64,000 bases of DNA from Microbacterium sp. LWH11-1.2. GTDB taxonomy: Bacteria; Actinomycetota; Actinomycetes; Actinomycetales; Microbacteriaceae. Made by a program: the position numbers and the translations under genes. Shown here one piece after another: positions 47,401-55,613 of this stretch. How positions within the stretch are numbered: position 1 is the first letter of the stretch; the number at the start of each line of letters is the position of its first letter. The notes beneath the pieces were generated by a model. The model saw only the letters and a program-made list of their open reading frames with translations, was not told the origin of the DNA and made no database searches. Location of the stretch: contig NZ_CP151636.1 of NCBI RefSeq assembly GCF_038397745.1, positions 1,488,001 through 1,552,000 of the forward strand, given 5' to 3'.

Positions 47401-47925
47401 GCCTGGGTGCACCGCGCCGCGGCATCCGACGAGCGGGCCTGGGTCGACGAGTTCGGCGCCGTGTCCGACAAGTCGGGCCTCGGGGTCGAGCGCAACCTCT
47501 TCCGGTACCGTCCGGTCGCGGTCGACGTGCGCATCGCGGAGCACGCGCCTCTGGTCGACGGCATCCGCGTGCTCGCCGCAGCGCTCCGCAGCGGAAGCCC
47601 GTTCACGGTGTCGGCACCGGCGCTGCCCTCGCGCGTCGAGAAGGCGCTGCGTGCGCACGGCGTGACCGTGAAGCACGAGACGGATGCCGCGTGGACGAAG
47701 CGCTACGCGAAGGCGCAGCGGTCCTGGCAGCGCCTGCGGCTCGTCGGCGGCGATGCATCGGCCCTGTTCGACGCGCTCGGCGGCAGCCCGGATGTCGCCG
47801 TCTGGTCGCACGCCGTGACCGGTGCGGGTCGGGTCGAGATCCTGCCGTTCCTCCACGAGCAGGCCGTGTCGATCACGAACCACCGGTTCGGCAACCCGAC
47901 GACCCTCACCGACGGCGTCATCTGA
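44458..47925 (+). CDS. putA: Bifunctional proline dehydrogenase / delta-1-pyrroline-5-carboxylate dehydrogenase
   Basis: This 1155-residue PutA oxidises proline to glutamate. The N-terminal proline dehydrogenase barrel (about 90-480) shows NLNLLGEAVLGE, VKGANLAMEEVDA and RIGVAGHNLFDIA. The aldehyde dehydrogenase part (about 500-960) has TPPWNFPVAIPAGG, AETSGKNAIIV and GQKCSAASLV with the catalytic Cys. An Ala-rich C-terminal domain of about 190 residues follows. A dispersed 20-bp repeat adds GPSTGSGAQ near residues 363-371 without breaking the frame. ATG 44458 follows GGAAGG. No DNA-binding ribbon-helix-helix is present, so control is by a separate regulator. Confidence 0.93.
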   Translation: MSVDVDTTPRTDQVAALVQRWLAESESYPVEPAAQRLSEVLKDPNGLAFTVGFVDGVMRPEDLRVAGRKLAEISDITPTLLPGYLRAAIKTGGFWAPKLPGVVVPISRRVLRAMVGHLVLDATPSKLGPAIAKLRKTGNRLNLNLLGEAVLGEREAGRRLQGTSDFLARDDVDYVSIKVSSVVSQLSMWSFDEAVADVVAKLTPLYELAARAEAAGKAKFINLDMEEYRDLDLTIAAFTSILDQPGLENLEAGIVLQAYLPDALGAMQHLQEWAAARRAKGGAPIKVRVVKGANLAMEEVDAAIHGWPLATYGTKQDSDTNYKRVLDWAMTPERLDAVRIGVAGHNLFDIAYTWLLAQARGVAGPSTGSGAQVEYEMLLGMATGQAAAVRKDVGQLLLYTPVVNPAEFDVAIAYLVRRLEENASPENFMSAVFELASNPTLLTRERERFERSLAGLEADRSVPASHRVQNRQTEDAAAAGTTGFENQPDTDPALAANRTWGREILGRSVGTTLGTDAIAAARIETDAELDAVFAAATAAAASWAARPAAERAAVLHRAGDELAARRGELIEIMAHEAGKTIAEADPEISEAIDFAHYYAERALDLEAVSGAEFVPSKVTVVTPPWNFPVAIPAGGVLAGLASGSGVIIKPAKLTQRCGAVMVEALWAAGVPRDLLALVDLASRDLGTRLVASPAVDRVILTGAYETAQLFRSFRSDLPLLAETSGKNAIIVTPSADLDLAAADVARSAFGHAGQKCSAASLVILVGSVAESKRFERQLVDAVTSMRVGLPDDPATQMGPIIEPASGKLLTALTKLEKGERWLVEPRKLDSEGKQWTPGVKTGVGEGSYFHLTEFFGPVLGVMRAKDLDEAIRLQNAVDYGLTAGLHSLDSHEVSTWLDRVEAGNLYVNRGITGAIVQRQPFGGWKRSAVGAGAKAGGPNYLFGLGEWVPAELPAAAADAAVLPAVDALLAAATPDLDPVESAWVHRAAASDERAWVDEFGAVSDKSGLGVERNLFRYRPVAVDVRIAEHAPLVDGIRVLAAALRSGSPFTVSAPALPSRVEKALRAHGVTVKHETDAAWTKRYAKAQRSWQRLRLVGGDASALFDALGGSPDVAVWSHAVTGAGRVEILPFLHEQAVSITNHRFGNPTTLTDGVI
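45551..45571 (+). repeat. Dispersed short repeat, copy 2, inside putA
   Basis: CGTCGACAGGCTCAGGGGCC matches the consensus of the other copies at about 18 of 20 positions and lies in frame within the proline dehydrogenase domain. Confidence 0.6.
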
Positions 47926-47942
47926 GAACAGGCCGAGCAACG

Positions 47943-47979
47943 ACGAACCCCCTGCCGCGACGCGCGACAGGGGGTTCGT
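47943..47979. terminator. Bidirectional terminator between putA and the ABC permease
   Basis: A perfect 12-bp stem, ACGAACCCCCTG (47943-47954) and CAGGGGGTTCGT (47968-47979), with a 13-nt loop, lies between convergent genes that end at 47925 and 47991. No T tract follows on either strand. Confidence 0.75.
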
Positions 47980-47990
47980 GGGTTGGGGCG

Positions 47991-49082
47991 TCAGCCGCGC
48001 AGCGCCTCTCCGAGCTTGACGCGGGATCCCATCTTCAGGAGCGAGTTCTCGTAGATCTTCGCGCCCACGACGATCGCGGCCACGCAGCTCGCGAGCAGGA
48101 TCACCAGGCTCAGCAGCGGCTCCCACCACTGCGCCTCGCCGACGAACAGCCGCATCGGCATCCCGACCGGGGCCGAGAACGGCACGTACGACATGATCGT
48201 CAGCACCAGCGGGTTGTCGTTGAAGATGATCACCAGAACGTACGGCGCCATCACGAGCATCGTGATCGGGGTCGTCGTCGAGCCGATGTCCTCCTGGCGC
48301 GAGACCATCGAGGCCGCCGCCGCGAACAGAGCGGCGAGCAGGATGAACCCGAACAGGAAGAACACCGCGAACCAGATGATCGGCGCGCCGAGCATCGAGA
48401 GCACGTCACGCTGGCCGGTGACGATCAGCCCGATCGTCGCGATCGCAGCGAGAGCGATGATCTGGCCCATCGCCAGGATCGTGTTGCCGACGACCTTGCC
48501 CGCCAGCAGCGTGCGCGCCGGGATGGCCGACAGCAGCACCTCGACGACGCGCGTCTGCTTCTCCTCCACGACGCTCTGCGCGATCGTCCCGCCGAAGGTC
48601 GCCGCCGCCATCATGAAGACCAGACCGAAGCCGATCGCGATGAAGTAGCGCAGGATCCACGTGGTCGTCGCCGGTTCCAGGATCGTGACCTCCGGCGCCT
48701 TCGACAGACCGGAGACCAACGAGCTGGGGGCATCCTTCAGCGCGACGATCGTGAAGTCGGAGGCGCCGGAGCCGGGAAGCACCGCGGCGTCGACCTTCTC
48801 GTCGCGGACCAGCTGCTCGGCCTCCGCCTGATCGGAGACCTCGGTGACCGTGACGTTCGGCAGCGCCGAGACGGCGGCGGAGGTCTGGGACGTGACGGCG
48901 ACGGGCGTGGTCTCGGTAGCGGTGTTCTTGCTCGCGAATCCGCCGATGACGATGCCGGCGAGGGCGATCAGCAGCAGGATGCCCGTGGAGATGAGGAAGG
49001 CCTTGCTGCGGAGCTTGGAGCCGATCTCGCGCTCCGCGACGAGCCAGATGCCGTTCGCCGTGGTGGGGGTCGAAGCGCTCAC
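47991..49082 (-). CDS. ABC transporter permease, NatB-like (ABC-2 type)
   Basis: This 363-residue protein has one N-terminal membrane segment (about 28-48), an extracytoplasmic domain of about 100 residues, and five to six further membrane segments. The VVEEKQTRVVEVLLSAIPARTLLAGKVVG stretch is the ABC-2 signature shared with the sodium exporter NatB. It overlaps the ATPase gene by 4 bp. The substrate may be sodium, a peptide or a drug. The pair is probably controlled by the two-component system at 52856-54795. Confidence 0.88.
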   Translation of the reverse strand: MSASTPTTANGIWLVAEREIGSKLRSKAFLISTGILLLIALAGIVIGGFASKNTATETTPVAVTSQTSAAVSALPNVTVTEVSDQAEAEQLVRDEKVDAAVLPGSGASDFTIVALKDAPSSLVSGLSKAPEVTILEPATTTWILRYFIAIGFGLVFMMAAATFGGTIAQSVVEEKQTRVVEVLLSAIPARTLLAGKVVGNTILAMGQIIALAAIATIGLIVTGQRDVLSMLGAPIIWFAVFFLFGFILLAALFAAAASMVSRQEDIGSTTTPITMLVMAPYVLVIIFNDNPLVLTIMSYVPFSAPVGMPMRLFVGEAQWWEPLLSLVILLASCVAAIVVGAKIYENSLLKMGSRVKLGEALRG

Positions 49083-49975
49083 TGGATGACCTCCTTGAAG
49101 ATCTGTGCGAGAGACGGATGCTTGGGGGCGAAGCTCGCGACGTCACCGCGCTCCACAGCGGAGCGCAGCACCCGCTGCGCGGTCTCGGGGCCATCGGCGT
49201 CGAAGAGCGCGTAGCCGCCCTCGAAGTCGACGACCGTGACACCCGGTTCGGTGCGCAGCCAGCCGGCGTCGCCGGTGGAGACGAGCTCGTAGCGGTCGCG
49301 GGCGTGCTCGGCGCGCAGCCCGTCACGCGAACCGGATGCGCGGACCGTGCCGCCGGCGAGGATCACCAGGTCGTCGCACAGCCGCTCGACCACGTCGAGC
49401 TGATGCGAGGAGAAGAGGATCGATGCGCCCTTCGCGGCGCTCGACTGCAGAACGCCGGCGACCACGTCGACCGCGAGAGGGTCGAGCCCGGAGAACGGCT
49501 CGTCGAGGATCAGCACCTCGGGGTCGTGCACGAGCGAGGCCGCGATCTGCGCGCGCTGCTGGTTGCCGAGCGAGAGCGACTCGATCGTGTCGTTCAGCCG
49601 CTCGCCCAGGCCCAGCTCGGTGAGCAGCTCGGTCGCCCTGCTCGTGGCCTCCGCCTTGCCGAAGCCGTGCAGGCGGGCGAGGTACACGATCTGCTCCCGC
49701 ACCTTCATCTTCGGGTAGAGCCCGCGCTCCTCCGGCATGTAGCCGAAGCGGCGGCGGTCGGCGGCCGTCAGAGGCGCGCCGTCGAGGTCGACGGTGCCGC
49801 CGTCGGACGAGAGCAGCCCGAGGACGATCCGCATGGTGGTGGTCTTGCCGGCGCCGTTGCCGCCGACGAATCCCGTCAGCCGCCCCGGCGAGACCGTGAA
49901 GGACACGTCATCGAGCACCCGCCGCGAGCCGTAGCTCTTGGTGATGCCCGTGAGTTCGAGCCTGCCTGTCGTCAT
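49079..49975 (-). CDS. ABC transporter ATP-binding protein, NatA-like
   Basis: This 298-residue ATPase has Walker A GGNGAGKTT, the Q-loop near MPEERGLYPKM, the signature LSLGNQQR and Walker B VLILDEPFSGLDP. LSLGNQQRAQIA instead of the usual LSGGQ is the variant seen in NatA-type export ATPases. ATG 49975 follows GAAGGAG. The C-terminal 75 residues after the ATPase core are typical of DrrA/NatA proteins. It is the first gene of the natAB operon. Confidence 0.9.
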   Translation of the reverse strand: MTTGRLELTGITKSYGSRRVLDDVSFTVSPGRLTGFVGGNGAGKTTTMRIVLGLLSSDGGTVDLDGAPLTAADRRRFGYMPEERGLYPKMKVREQIVYLARLHGFGKAEATSRATELLTELGLGERLNDTIESLSLGNQQRAQIAASLVHDPEVLILDEPFSGLDPLAVDVVAGVLQSSAAKGASILFSSHQLDVVERLCDDLVILAGGTVRASGSRDGLRAEHARDRYELVSTGDAGWLRTEPGVTVVDFEGGYALFDADGPETAQRVLRSAVERGDVASFAPKHPSLAQIFKEVIQ

Positions 49976-50040
49976 GTCGACTCCTTCGTTCGCTCCGCAC
50001 ATCGCATGCCCTTCACGTTACGGAGAGCCGGGAGCCGCGA

Positions 50041-50059
50041 CATCCCCCGCGCGGCGGAT
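50041..50059. promoter_or_regulatory. Operator shared by natAB and the two-component system, copy 1
   Basis: CATCCCCCGCGCGGCGGA at 50041-50058 matches 17 of 18 bases with the sequence at 54828-54845, upstream of the histidine kinase gene. On the minus strand a CGATAGGG element lies at a similar distance upstream of it as CGATGGGG does at the kinase promoter. Confidence 0.55.
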
Positions 50060-50141
50060 TCCGGGCGTCGGATGCCCTCCCTATCGTGGGCTGCATCCCG
50101 CGTGAGGCGGGTGCCACGCGATCGGAGGAGGTGTCCGGACG

Positions 50142-51005
50142 ATGATCCGCCCGGTGAGGACAGCGACGGCACGCGTGCAGGGCATCGAGACGTTCTACAG
50201 GCACGCCGGCGATCCGACGGCCCCGCTCCTGCTGCTGCCGCACGGCTACCCCGCGTCGTCGTTCGAGTTCCGCAACCTCATGCCCGCTCTGGCGGACGAC
50301 TGGTACCTCGTCGCTCCGGACGCGCCGGGATTCGGATACTCCGAGACGCCTCCTCCGACCGTCTTCCCGTACACCTTCGCCGCCTACGCCGACTGGTTGG
50401 AGGCCTTCACCGACGAGCTCGGGCTCGACCGCTACGTCCTCTACCTCCACGACTACGGGTCGCAGTTCGGGTTCGAGCTCGCGATGCGCAGACCCGAGCG
50501 GGTCGCGGGGCTGGTCATCCAGAACGGCGACATCTACGAGGACCGGTTCGGGCCGAAGTACGACGCGCTTCGCCGCTACTGGAGCGATCCCACGCCGCTC
50601 GGACTCCACGAGCTGGCCGCCAACATCAGCGAGGAGGGGTTCCGCGACGAGTTCGTCGGCGAGCTTCCGCCGGAGCTCGCGGACCGCGTCGCCCCGGACC
50701 TCTGGATGCTGCACTGGGCGCTGATGACGCCTGGTCGGTTCGAGTACGCACGTCTGTTCCATGACCAGCGCACGACGCTGGAGCGCTTCCCCCTGCAACA
50801 GGCGTATCTGCGGGAGCACCGCCCGCCGACTCTCATCGTCTGGGGCGAGAACGACGGGTACATGCCGGCGGATGCGGCCCGAGCCTACCTGCGCGACGTG
50901 CCGGAGGCGGAGCTGCACATCCTGGACGGCGGCCACTGGCTGCTGGAGACGCACCTCGGCGAGGTCGTCGACCGACTACGGCCGTTCCTCGTGCGACTCG
51001 CGTGA
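50142..51005 (+). CDS. Alpha/beta hydrolase of the epoxide hydrolase/haloalkane dehalogenase type
   Basis: This 287-residue hydrolase has HGYPASSFEFRNL (oxyanion HGxP motif), PDAPGFGYSE, and LHDYGSQFGFELA, where Asp replaces the usual Ser at the nucleophile elbow. An Asp nucleophile is the mark of epoxide hydrolases and haloalkane dehalogenases. GENDGYMP and GGHWLLE supply acid and His. The substrate is unknown. It is divergent from natAB. Confidence 0.87.
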   Translation: MIRPVRTATARVQGIETFYRHAGDPTAPLLLLPHGYPASSFEFRNLMPALADDWYLVAPDAPGFGYSETPPPTVFPYTFAAYADWLEAFTDELGLDRYVLYLHDYGSQFGFELAMRRPERVAGLVIQNGDIYEDRFGPKYDALRRYWSDPTPLGLHELAANISEEGFRDEFVGELPPELADRVAPDLWMLHWALMTPGRFEYARLFHDQRTTLERFPLQQAYLREHRPPTLIVWGENDGYMPADAARAYLRDVPEAELHILDGGHWLLETHLGEVVDRLRPFLVRLA

Positions 51006-51008
51006 CGA

Positions 51009-52202
51009 TCAGCCCCGCGCTCTGGGGCCCTGAGCCTGTCGAAGGGTCAGGACAGCACGCACGACGAGTCCCGCGACGAGCGCCCAGAACGCCGCGCTGA
51101 CGCCGAGCACCGCGATGCCGGACGCCGCGACGAGGAATGTCACGACGGCGGGGATGCGCTCGGCCGGGTCGTCGATGGCCTGCTGCACGGCGGCGCCGAA
51201 GGCAGCGAACAGCGCGAGGCCGGCGACGGCGGGGATCACGGCCTCTGGTGCGAGAGTCACGAGCGCGGCGAACGCGGCCGAGCAGGCGCCGAGGACGAGG
51301 TACGACCCGCCCGTCGAGACGCCGGCGACCCAGCGGCGCTTCGGATCGGGGTCGGCATCCGGAGACGCGGCGAGAGCCGCGCTGATGGCGGCGAGGTTGA
51401 TCGCATGACCGCCCGCGGTGGCGCCGAGCGCGGTGCCGAGTCCGGTCACGAGCATCGCAGGACGCCAGGGCACCTCGTATCCGAAGCTGCGCATGATCGC
51501 GATGCCCGGCACGTTCTGCGACGCCATGGTCACGATGAACAGCGGCAGGGCGAGGCCGACGAGCGCGCCGACCGTGAACGTCGGCGTGGTCAGCTCCACG
51601 CGCGGGAGCAGGAGAGCCGGATCGAACGTCGTGCCGGTGTGGACGAGCGAGACCGCGACGACGACGGCCGCCGCGACGAAGGCGAGCGGTACGGCCCAGC
51701 GCGGCGCGAGGCGCGCGAACACCAGCCACGTGAGCACGACGGGGACCACGCCCCAGGGGTTCGCCACGAGGCCGCTGATCGGCGCCAGGCAGAGCGGGAG
51801 GAGGACCCCGGCCAGCATCGCCTGCGCGATCGACGGCGGGATGCGGGCGATCAGCGCGCCGAGCGCCGGCCACAGGGCTGTGAGGAGGATGAGCGCCGCG
51901 GTCACGAGGAACGCGCCGACCGCCGCCGGCCAGCCGCCGTCGACCGCACCGGTCGCCGCGAGCAGCGCCGCCCCGGGAGTCGACCACGCGACGGTGATCG
52001 GCATCCGGTATCGCCAGGCCAGCACGATGCAGGCGAGCCCCATGGTGAGACTGACCGCGAGCAGTCCGCTGGCCGCCTGGGCCGGCGTCGCGCCGACGGC
52101 ATCGAGACCCGTGAGCACCACCGCGAAGGAGCTCGTGAAGCCGACCAGCGCGGTGACCACTCCCGCCAGGATCGGGCGGGACAGGGGAGCAGCGCCGGGC
52201 AT
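51009..52202 (-). CDS. BenE-family benzoate/aromatic acid transporter
   Basis: This 397-residue BenE/NCS2-related transporter has about 12 hydrophobic segments. GFTSSFAVVLTGLDAVGATPAQAASGL, AWSTPGAALL and GLGTALGATAGGHAINLAAI are family signatures. The last residues (LRQAQGPRARG) are encoded by a dispersed repeat that overlaps the 3' end. No benzoate catabolic genes are present, so the substrate is uncertain. It converges with the hydrolase, 3 bp apart. Confidence 0.87.
   Translation of the reverse strand: MPGAAPLSRPILAGVVTALVGFTSSFAVVLTGLDAVGATPAQAASGLLAVSLTMGLACIVLAWRYRMPITVAWSTPGAALLAATGAVDGGWPAAVGAFLVTAALILLTALWPALGALIARIPPSIAQAMLAGVLLPLCLAPISGLVANPWGVVPVVLTWLVFARLAPRWAVPLAFVAAAVVVAVSLVHTGTTFDPALLLPRVELTTPTFTVGALVGLALPLFIVTMASQNVPGIAIMRSFGYEVPWRPAMLVTGLGTALGATAGGHAINLAAISAALAASPDADPDPKRRWVAGVSTGGSYLVLGACSAAFAALVTLAPEAVIPAVAGLALFAAFGAAVQQAIDDPAERIPAVVTFLVAASGIAVLGVSAAFWALVAGLVVRAVLTLRQAQGPRARG
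51024..51048 (-). repeat. Dispersed short repeat, copy 3, at the BenE gene end
   Basis: The minus strand reads GACCCTTCGACAGGCTCAGG and continues GCCCC. It matches the consensus almost perfectly and provides the final codons of the transporter. Confidence 0.65.
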
Positions 52203-52212
52203 GGGTACGAGG

Positions 52213-52848
52213 TTATCGCGGAGGGGCGGTGACAGCGCCTTCGACGTCGTCGGTCGGTTTCGTCCAGGACAGCAGGTAGCGGTAGTAGAGGCCGCGCCTG
52301 AGCCGAGCGCCGGGGAGTTCTTCGTGAGCGATGGCTCGGATCTCTGCCACGTTCTCCGTGGCCTCGGCGGTGGGGACGCCGATGTCGCGCGACTCCCGGT
52401 GGAGCATCGATCCGAGCCGCACCCAGGGCAGTGCGATGCCCGAGAGGACCCAGTCCGCGAACGTCCGGTTGGCGGCCAACCCGACGACGAGCAGCTTCCC
52501 GCCGGGGCGCAGGAGCGTCTCGGCCTTCGCCAACGACGAACGCGTGTCCATGTGATGGAGTGCGGCGACGAAGGTGATGACGTCGAAGAGGCGGTCGCCC
52601 GCGTCGAAGGCCGCGAAGCCCGATGTCGTGACGGATGCGTTCGGCGTGCGGAGCAGACGGGCACCCGCTCGCGCGGCCGCCCCCGGGTCGGGCTCGACGC
52701 CCGTCACCGTGGCGCTCAGAGGGGCGAGCCGCTGCAGCAGCAGCCCCTCGCCGCATCCCACATCGAGCACATCGGGAGCACGCATGCCGGACACGATCCC
52801 GATGATCCACGGGTGGTAGGCGCTGTTGTGATTCCAGTACTCGACCAC
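52213..52848 (-). CDS. SAM-dependent methyltransferase (class I)
   Basis: This 211-residue methyltransferase has VLDVGCGEGLLLQRLA (SAM-binding motif I), TGVEPDPGAAA (acidic loop) and DVITFVAALHHMDTRSSLAKAETLLRPGGKL, the typical post-motif helices. The start is set at GTG 52848 after GAGG, 7 bp behind the response regulator stop; longer frames overlap that gene. An unknown small molecule is the probable substrate. It is apparently co-transcribed with the two-component system. Confidence 0.84.
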   Translation of the reverse strand: MVEYWNHNSAYHPWIIGIVSGMRAPDVLDVGCGEGLLLQRLAPLSATVTGVEPDPGAAARAGARLLRTPNASVTTSGFAAFDAGDRLFDVITFVAALHHMDTRSSLAKAETLLRPGGKLLVVGLAANRTFADWVLSGIALPWVRLGSMLHRESRDIGVPTAEATENVAEIRAIAHEELPGARLRRGLYYRYLLSWTKPTDDVEGAVTAPPR

Positions 52849-52855
52849 GGTCGCC

Positions 52856-53533
52856 TCAGGCGAGACCCATCCGATGCGCCAGGACCACGGCCTGCACACG
52901 GTCGCGCGCTCCCAGCTTCTGCAGGATGCGCGAGACGTGCGTCTTCACGGTGGCCTCGCCGATGAAGAGAGCGGTCGCGATCTCGGCGTTGCTGCGCGCA
53001 TCGGCGAGCAGCGTCAGAACCTCGGCCTCGCGGTCGGTGAGCGGCTCGGCCAGGACGGTCGGGTTCGGCGGCGGGACGGCAGCGGGTGCAGGAGCGGATG
53101 CTCCGACGAACCGCGCCAGCACCCGGCGCGTGACCTCGGGCGCCAGCATCCCGTCGCCGGCGGCCAGGGCGCGCACGGCGGCGATCAGGTCTTCGGCGCC
53201 GGCGTTCTTGAGCAGGAAGCCACTGGCTCCGGCATCCAGCGCCTGATAGAGGTAGTCGTCCTGGTCGAACGTGGTGACGATCGCGATCGCCGCTCCGACG
53301 GCGGGATCGGCGACGATCCGTCTGGTCGCCTCGATGCCGTCCATGTCGGGCATCTGCACGTCCATCGTGATGACGTCGGGGAGGAGAGCGGATGCCTGGG
53401 CCACAGCCTCGGCTCCCGTCGCCGCTTCGCCGACCACCGTGATGTCGGGCTGGATGTCGAGGATCGTGCGGAATCCCGCCCGCAGCATCGAGTGGTCGTC
53501 GACGATGAGGACGCGGATCTGCGGGTCTGTCAT
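52856..53533 (-). CDS. NarL/LuxR-family response regulator
   Basis: This 225-residue regulator has a receiver domain (about 5-120; acidic pocket VDD, phosphoacceptor Asp58 in TMDVQMPDMDG, Lys in FLLKNAGAEDL) and a LuxR-type HTH (about 160-220: LTDREAEVLTLLADARSNAEIA and TVKTHVSRILQKLG). A Pro/Ala-rich linker of about 20 residues joins them. The start overlaps the kinase stop by 4 bp. Likely targets are its own promoter and natAB, which share an operator-like sequence. Confidence 0.93.
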   Translation of the reverse strand: MTDPQIRVLIVDDHSMLRAGFRTILDIQPDITVVGEAATGAEAVAQASALLPDVITMDVQMPDMDGIEATRRIVADPAVGAAIAIVTTFDQDDYLYQALDAGASGFLLKNAGAEDLIAAVRALAAGDGMLAPEVTRRVLARFVGASAPAPAAVPPPNPTVLAEPLTDREAEVLTLLADARSNAEIATALFIGEATVKTHVSRILQKLGARDRVQAVVLAHRMGLA

Positions 53534-54795
53534 CGGGTGCTCCTCGCCTCGGCGGTCACGGGCAGGGGGACGCGGGCGCGCACGCGCAGACCGCCGAGGG
53601 TCCGGGGCGTCACCTCGAGGGTGCCGCCGGACGCTGCGGCGCGCTCGCGCATGCCGAGCTGACCGAGGCCCGGTCGCAGCTGGGCGACCGTGCGTCCGGT
53701 GTTCACGATCTCGACCTCCACGCCGTCGTCGTCGTAGCGCACGCGCACGTCGGCCGTCGCTCCGACGCCCGCGTGGCGGCGGGCGTTCGTGAGCGACTCC
53801 TGCGCGATGCGGTACAGGTTCACGGCGATGAGCGAAGGGACGGCGACGGGCTCCCCGATCACGGCGTAGTCGGTCGGAAGGCCGGCGTCGGTCGAGGCGG
53901 CCGCGAGCTCGGCGATGTCGTCGAGGGTGAGAGTGGATGCCGGCTCGGCGGTGTCGCCCCCGGGGGTGCGCAGCGTCTCGAGCAGCTGCCGCAGCTCGCT
54001 GATGGCGTCGCGCGCCGAGTCCTCGATCCCGGCGAGTATGCGGGTCGACTGCGCCGGATCCTGGTCGATCACCAGTCGCGCGGCCCCCGCCTGCACCCCC
54101 ATGACCGACACGTGATGCGCCACGACGTCGTGCAGCTCGCGGGCGATGCGCACCCTGTCGAGCGCGACCGCCTGCGCCGCAGTTACCTCGCGCTCGCGCT
54201 CCAGTTCGCTCGTGCGCTGCTCGAGGACCTCGCGTTCCGCGGCCGAGTGCCAGGCGCGCTCGCCGAAGTAGTACGCGCCGCCGAAGTAGAGCGCGTTCAA
54301 CAGGATCTGGATCATCATGAAGGCGACGTAGGGCGAGAAGGCGCCCGCGACGACCTCGGCCTCATCGGCCTGCGTGATCGCCTCGTAGTACATCGTGATC
54401 AGCAGCCAGGCGAACATGCCGACGATGATCGCGATGCGCACGATCATGGCGCGACGGCGGTGGTTCATCCATGCGCCCACCGAGTACAGTCCGATGAACA
54501 TCGCGATGTTGCCGACGTAGACCTCAGGGATCTTGATCGTCACGGCGACGAAGTAGGCCGTGGCCGTGACGACGGCGACGATGCCGGGCCATCGGCGGCG
54601 GAAGGCCAGCGGCGCGGTGACGACCACGGCGTAGACGACGGCGGTCCACAGGTCGGCCTGCTCGTCGCCGTACATCTGCGCGATCGAGGAGAGCCCGGCG
54701 CTCAGGACGGCGCCGACGAACAGCACGGCGGCGAGCAGCAGGTCGCTGCGCTGCTCTCGGGCGGTCGGCGTGCGGGTGAACGGGACGGCGGGCAT
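53530..54795 (-). CDS. Sensor histidine kinase, HisKA_3 (DesK/NarX-like) type
   Basis: This 421-residue membrane kinase has four to five hydrophobic segments in residues 18-180, a coiled linker (185-212), and the phosphoacceptor His222 in ARELHDVVAHHVSVMG. The HATPase region follows (RIAQESLTNARRHAG, NTGRTV, GLGQLGMRER). A sensor made almost only of membrane segments suggests detection of envelope or membrane stress. ATG 54795 sits immediately behind GGGAGG, an unusually short spacing. Confidence 0.92.
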   Translation of the reverse strand: MPAVPFTRTPTAREQRSDLLLAAVLFVGAVLSAGLSSIAQMYGDEQADLWTAVVYAVVVTAPLAFRRRWPGIVAVVTATAYFVAVTIKIPEVYVGNIAMFIGLYSVGAWMNHRRRAMIVRIAIIVGMFAWLLITMYYEAITQADEAEVVAGAFSPYVAFMMIQILLNALYFGGAYYFGERAWHSAAEREVLEQRTSELEREREVTAAQAVALDRVRIARELHDVVAHHVSVMGVQAGAARLVIDQDPAQSTRILAGIEDSARDAISELRQLLETLRTPGGDTAEPASTLTLDDIAELAAASTDAGLPTDYAVIGEPVAVPSLIAVNLYRIAQESLTNARRHAGVGATADVRVRYDDDGVEVEIVNTGRTVAQLRPGLGQLGMRERAAASGGTLEVTPRTLGGLRVRARVPLPVTAEARSTR

Positions 54796-54827
54796 CCTCC
54801 CACCGTATGGGGGAGCGGATGCCAGGG

Positions 54828-54845
54828 CATCCCCCACGCGGCGGA
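54828..54845. promoter_or_regulatory. Operator shared by the two-component system and natAB, copy 2
   Basis: CATCCCCCACGCGGCGGA lies 33 bp upstream of the kinase start and is nearly identical to 50041-50058. It overlaps an imperfect dyad GGATGCC-AG-GGCATCC (54817-54832). Confidence 0.55.
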
Positions 54846-54933
54846 CCCGGTAGCCCCATCGACAGCGCGATCGAGGTTGCGTAGCGTTCATCTCGCAATC
54901 CCGATTCGTCGCACCGACAGCAAGGAGCAGGAC

Positions 54934-55584
54934 ATGAGCACTCTTGATTCGAGCACGGCGGCATCCGGTCGCATCCTGATCGACCTCTTCATGACCCTCG
55001 ACGGCGTCGCGCAGGGGCCGGGCGGCACCGACGAGGACACCTCGGGCGGCTTCCGCTTCAGCGGCTGGCAGGCAGGGCACCCCTCGTCGGGTGTCGGACC
55101 CGAGGTCGAGAAGGGCATGCAGCAGCTCGATGCCCTGCTGCTCGGCCGTCGCACCTACGACATCTTCGCGGCGTACTGGCCGCACCACACCGAGGGTGAA
55201 TCCGGCGCGATCGGCACACTCTTCAACAGCGTGCCCAAGTACGTGGCGACGCGGGATGCCGACTTCACGCTCGACTGGGAGGGCAGCACCCGCGTCGGCG
55301 ACGACCTCGCGGCCGAGATCGCCGCGATGCGCGAGAACCACCGCGAGGTGCATGTCATCGGCAGCGTCGACTTCGTGCACACCCTGCTCGCCGAGGGGCT
55401 GTTCGACGAACTGAACCTCTGGGTGTACCCGATCCTGCTCGGAGCCGGCAAGAAGGTGTTCGACGACGACGCACTGCCCTCGGTCCTCACCCTGCTCGAG
55501 CCGGCGAAGACCGACGACGGTGGCGTCACGCTGCTGCGCTACGGGCGGACGGAGAAGGTGCCGGAGGTCGGCACATACGAGTGA
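54934..55584 (+). CDS. Dihydrofolate reductase-like protein (RibD C-terminal family)
   Basis: This 216-residue member of the YwjB/RibD_C family has ILIDLFMTLDGVAQGPG at the N terminus, LLLGRRTYDIFAAYWP, and HVIGSVDFVHTLLAEGLFDELNLWVYPILLGAGKKVF. These proteins bind NADPH in a DHFR fold; the substrate is generally unknown. ATG 54934 follows AAGGAG. A degenerate copy of its 3' end occurs at 56831-56880. Confidence 0.88.
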   Translation: MSTLDSSTAASGRILIDLFMTLDGVAQGPGGTDEDTSGGFRFSGWQAGHPSSGVGPEVEKGMQQLDALLLGRRTYDIFAAYWPHHTEGESGAIGTLFNSVPKYVATRDADFTLDWEGSTRVGDDLAAEIAAMRENHREVHVIGSVDFVHTLLAEGLFDELNLWVYPILLGAGKKVFDDDALPSVLTLLEPAKTDDGGVTLLRYGRTEKVPEVGTYE

Positions 55585-55613
55585 GGGGCTTCGCTCGGAG
55601 GAGGCTACGAAGG

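Noticed and set aside
50833..51987. Minus-strand ORF with Arg-rich sequence overlapping the BenE gene
   Set aside because: It is a shadow frame of the transporter; the BenE frame has clear membrane segments and family motifs.
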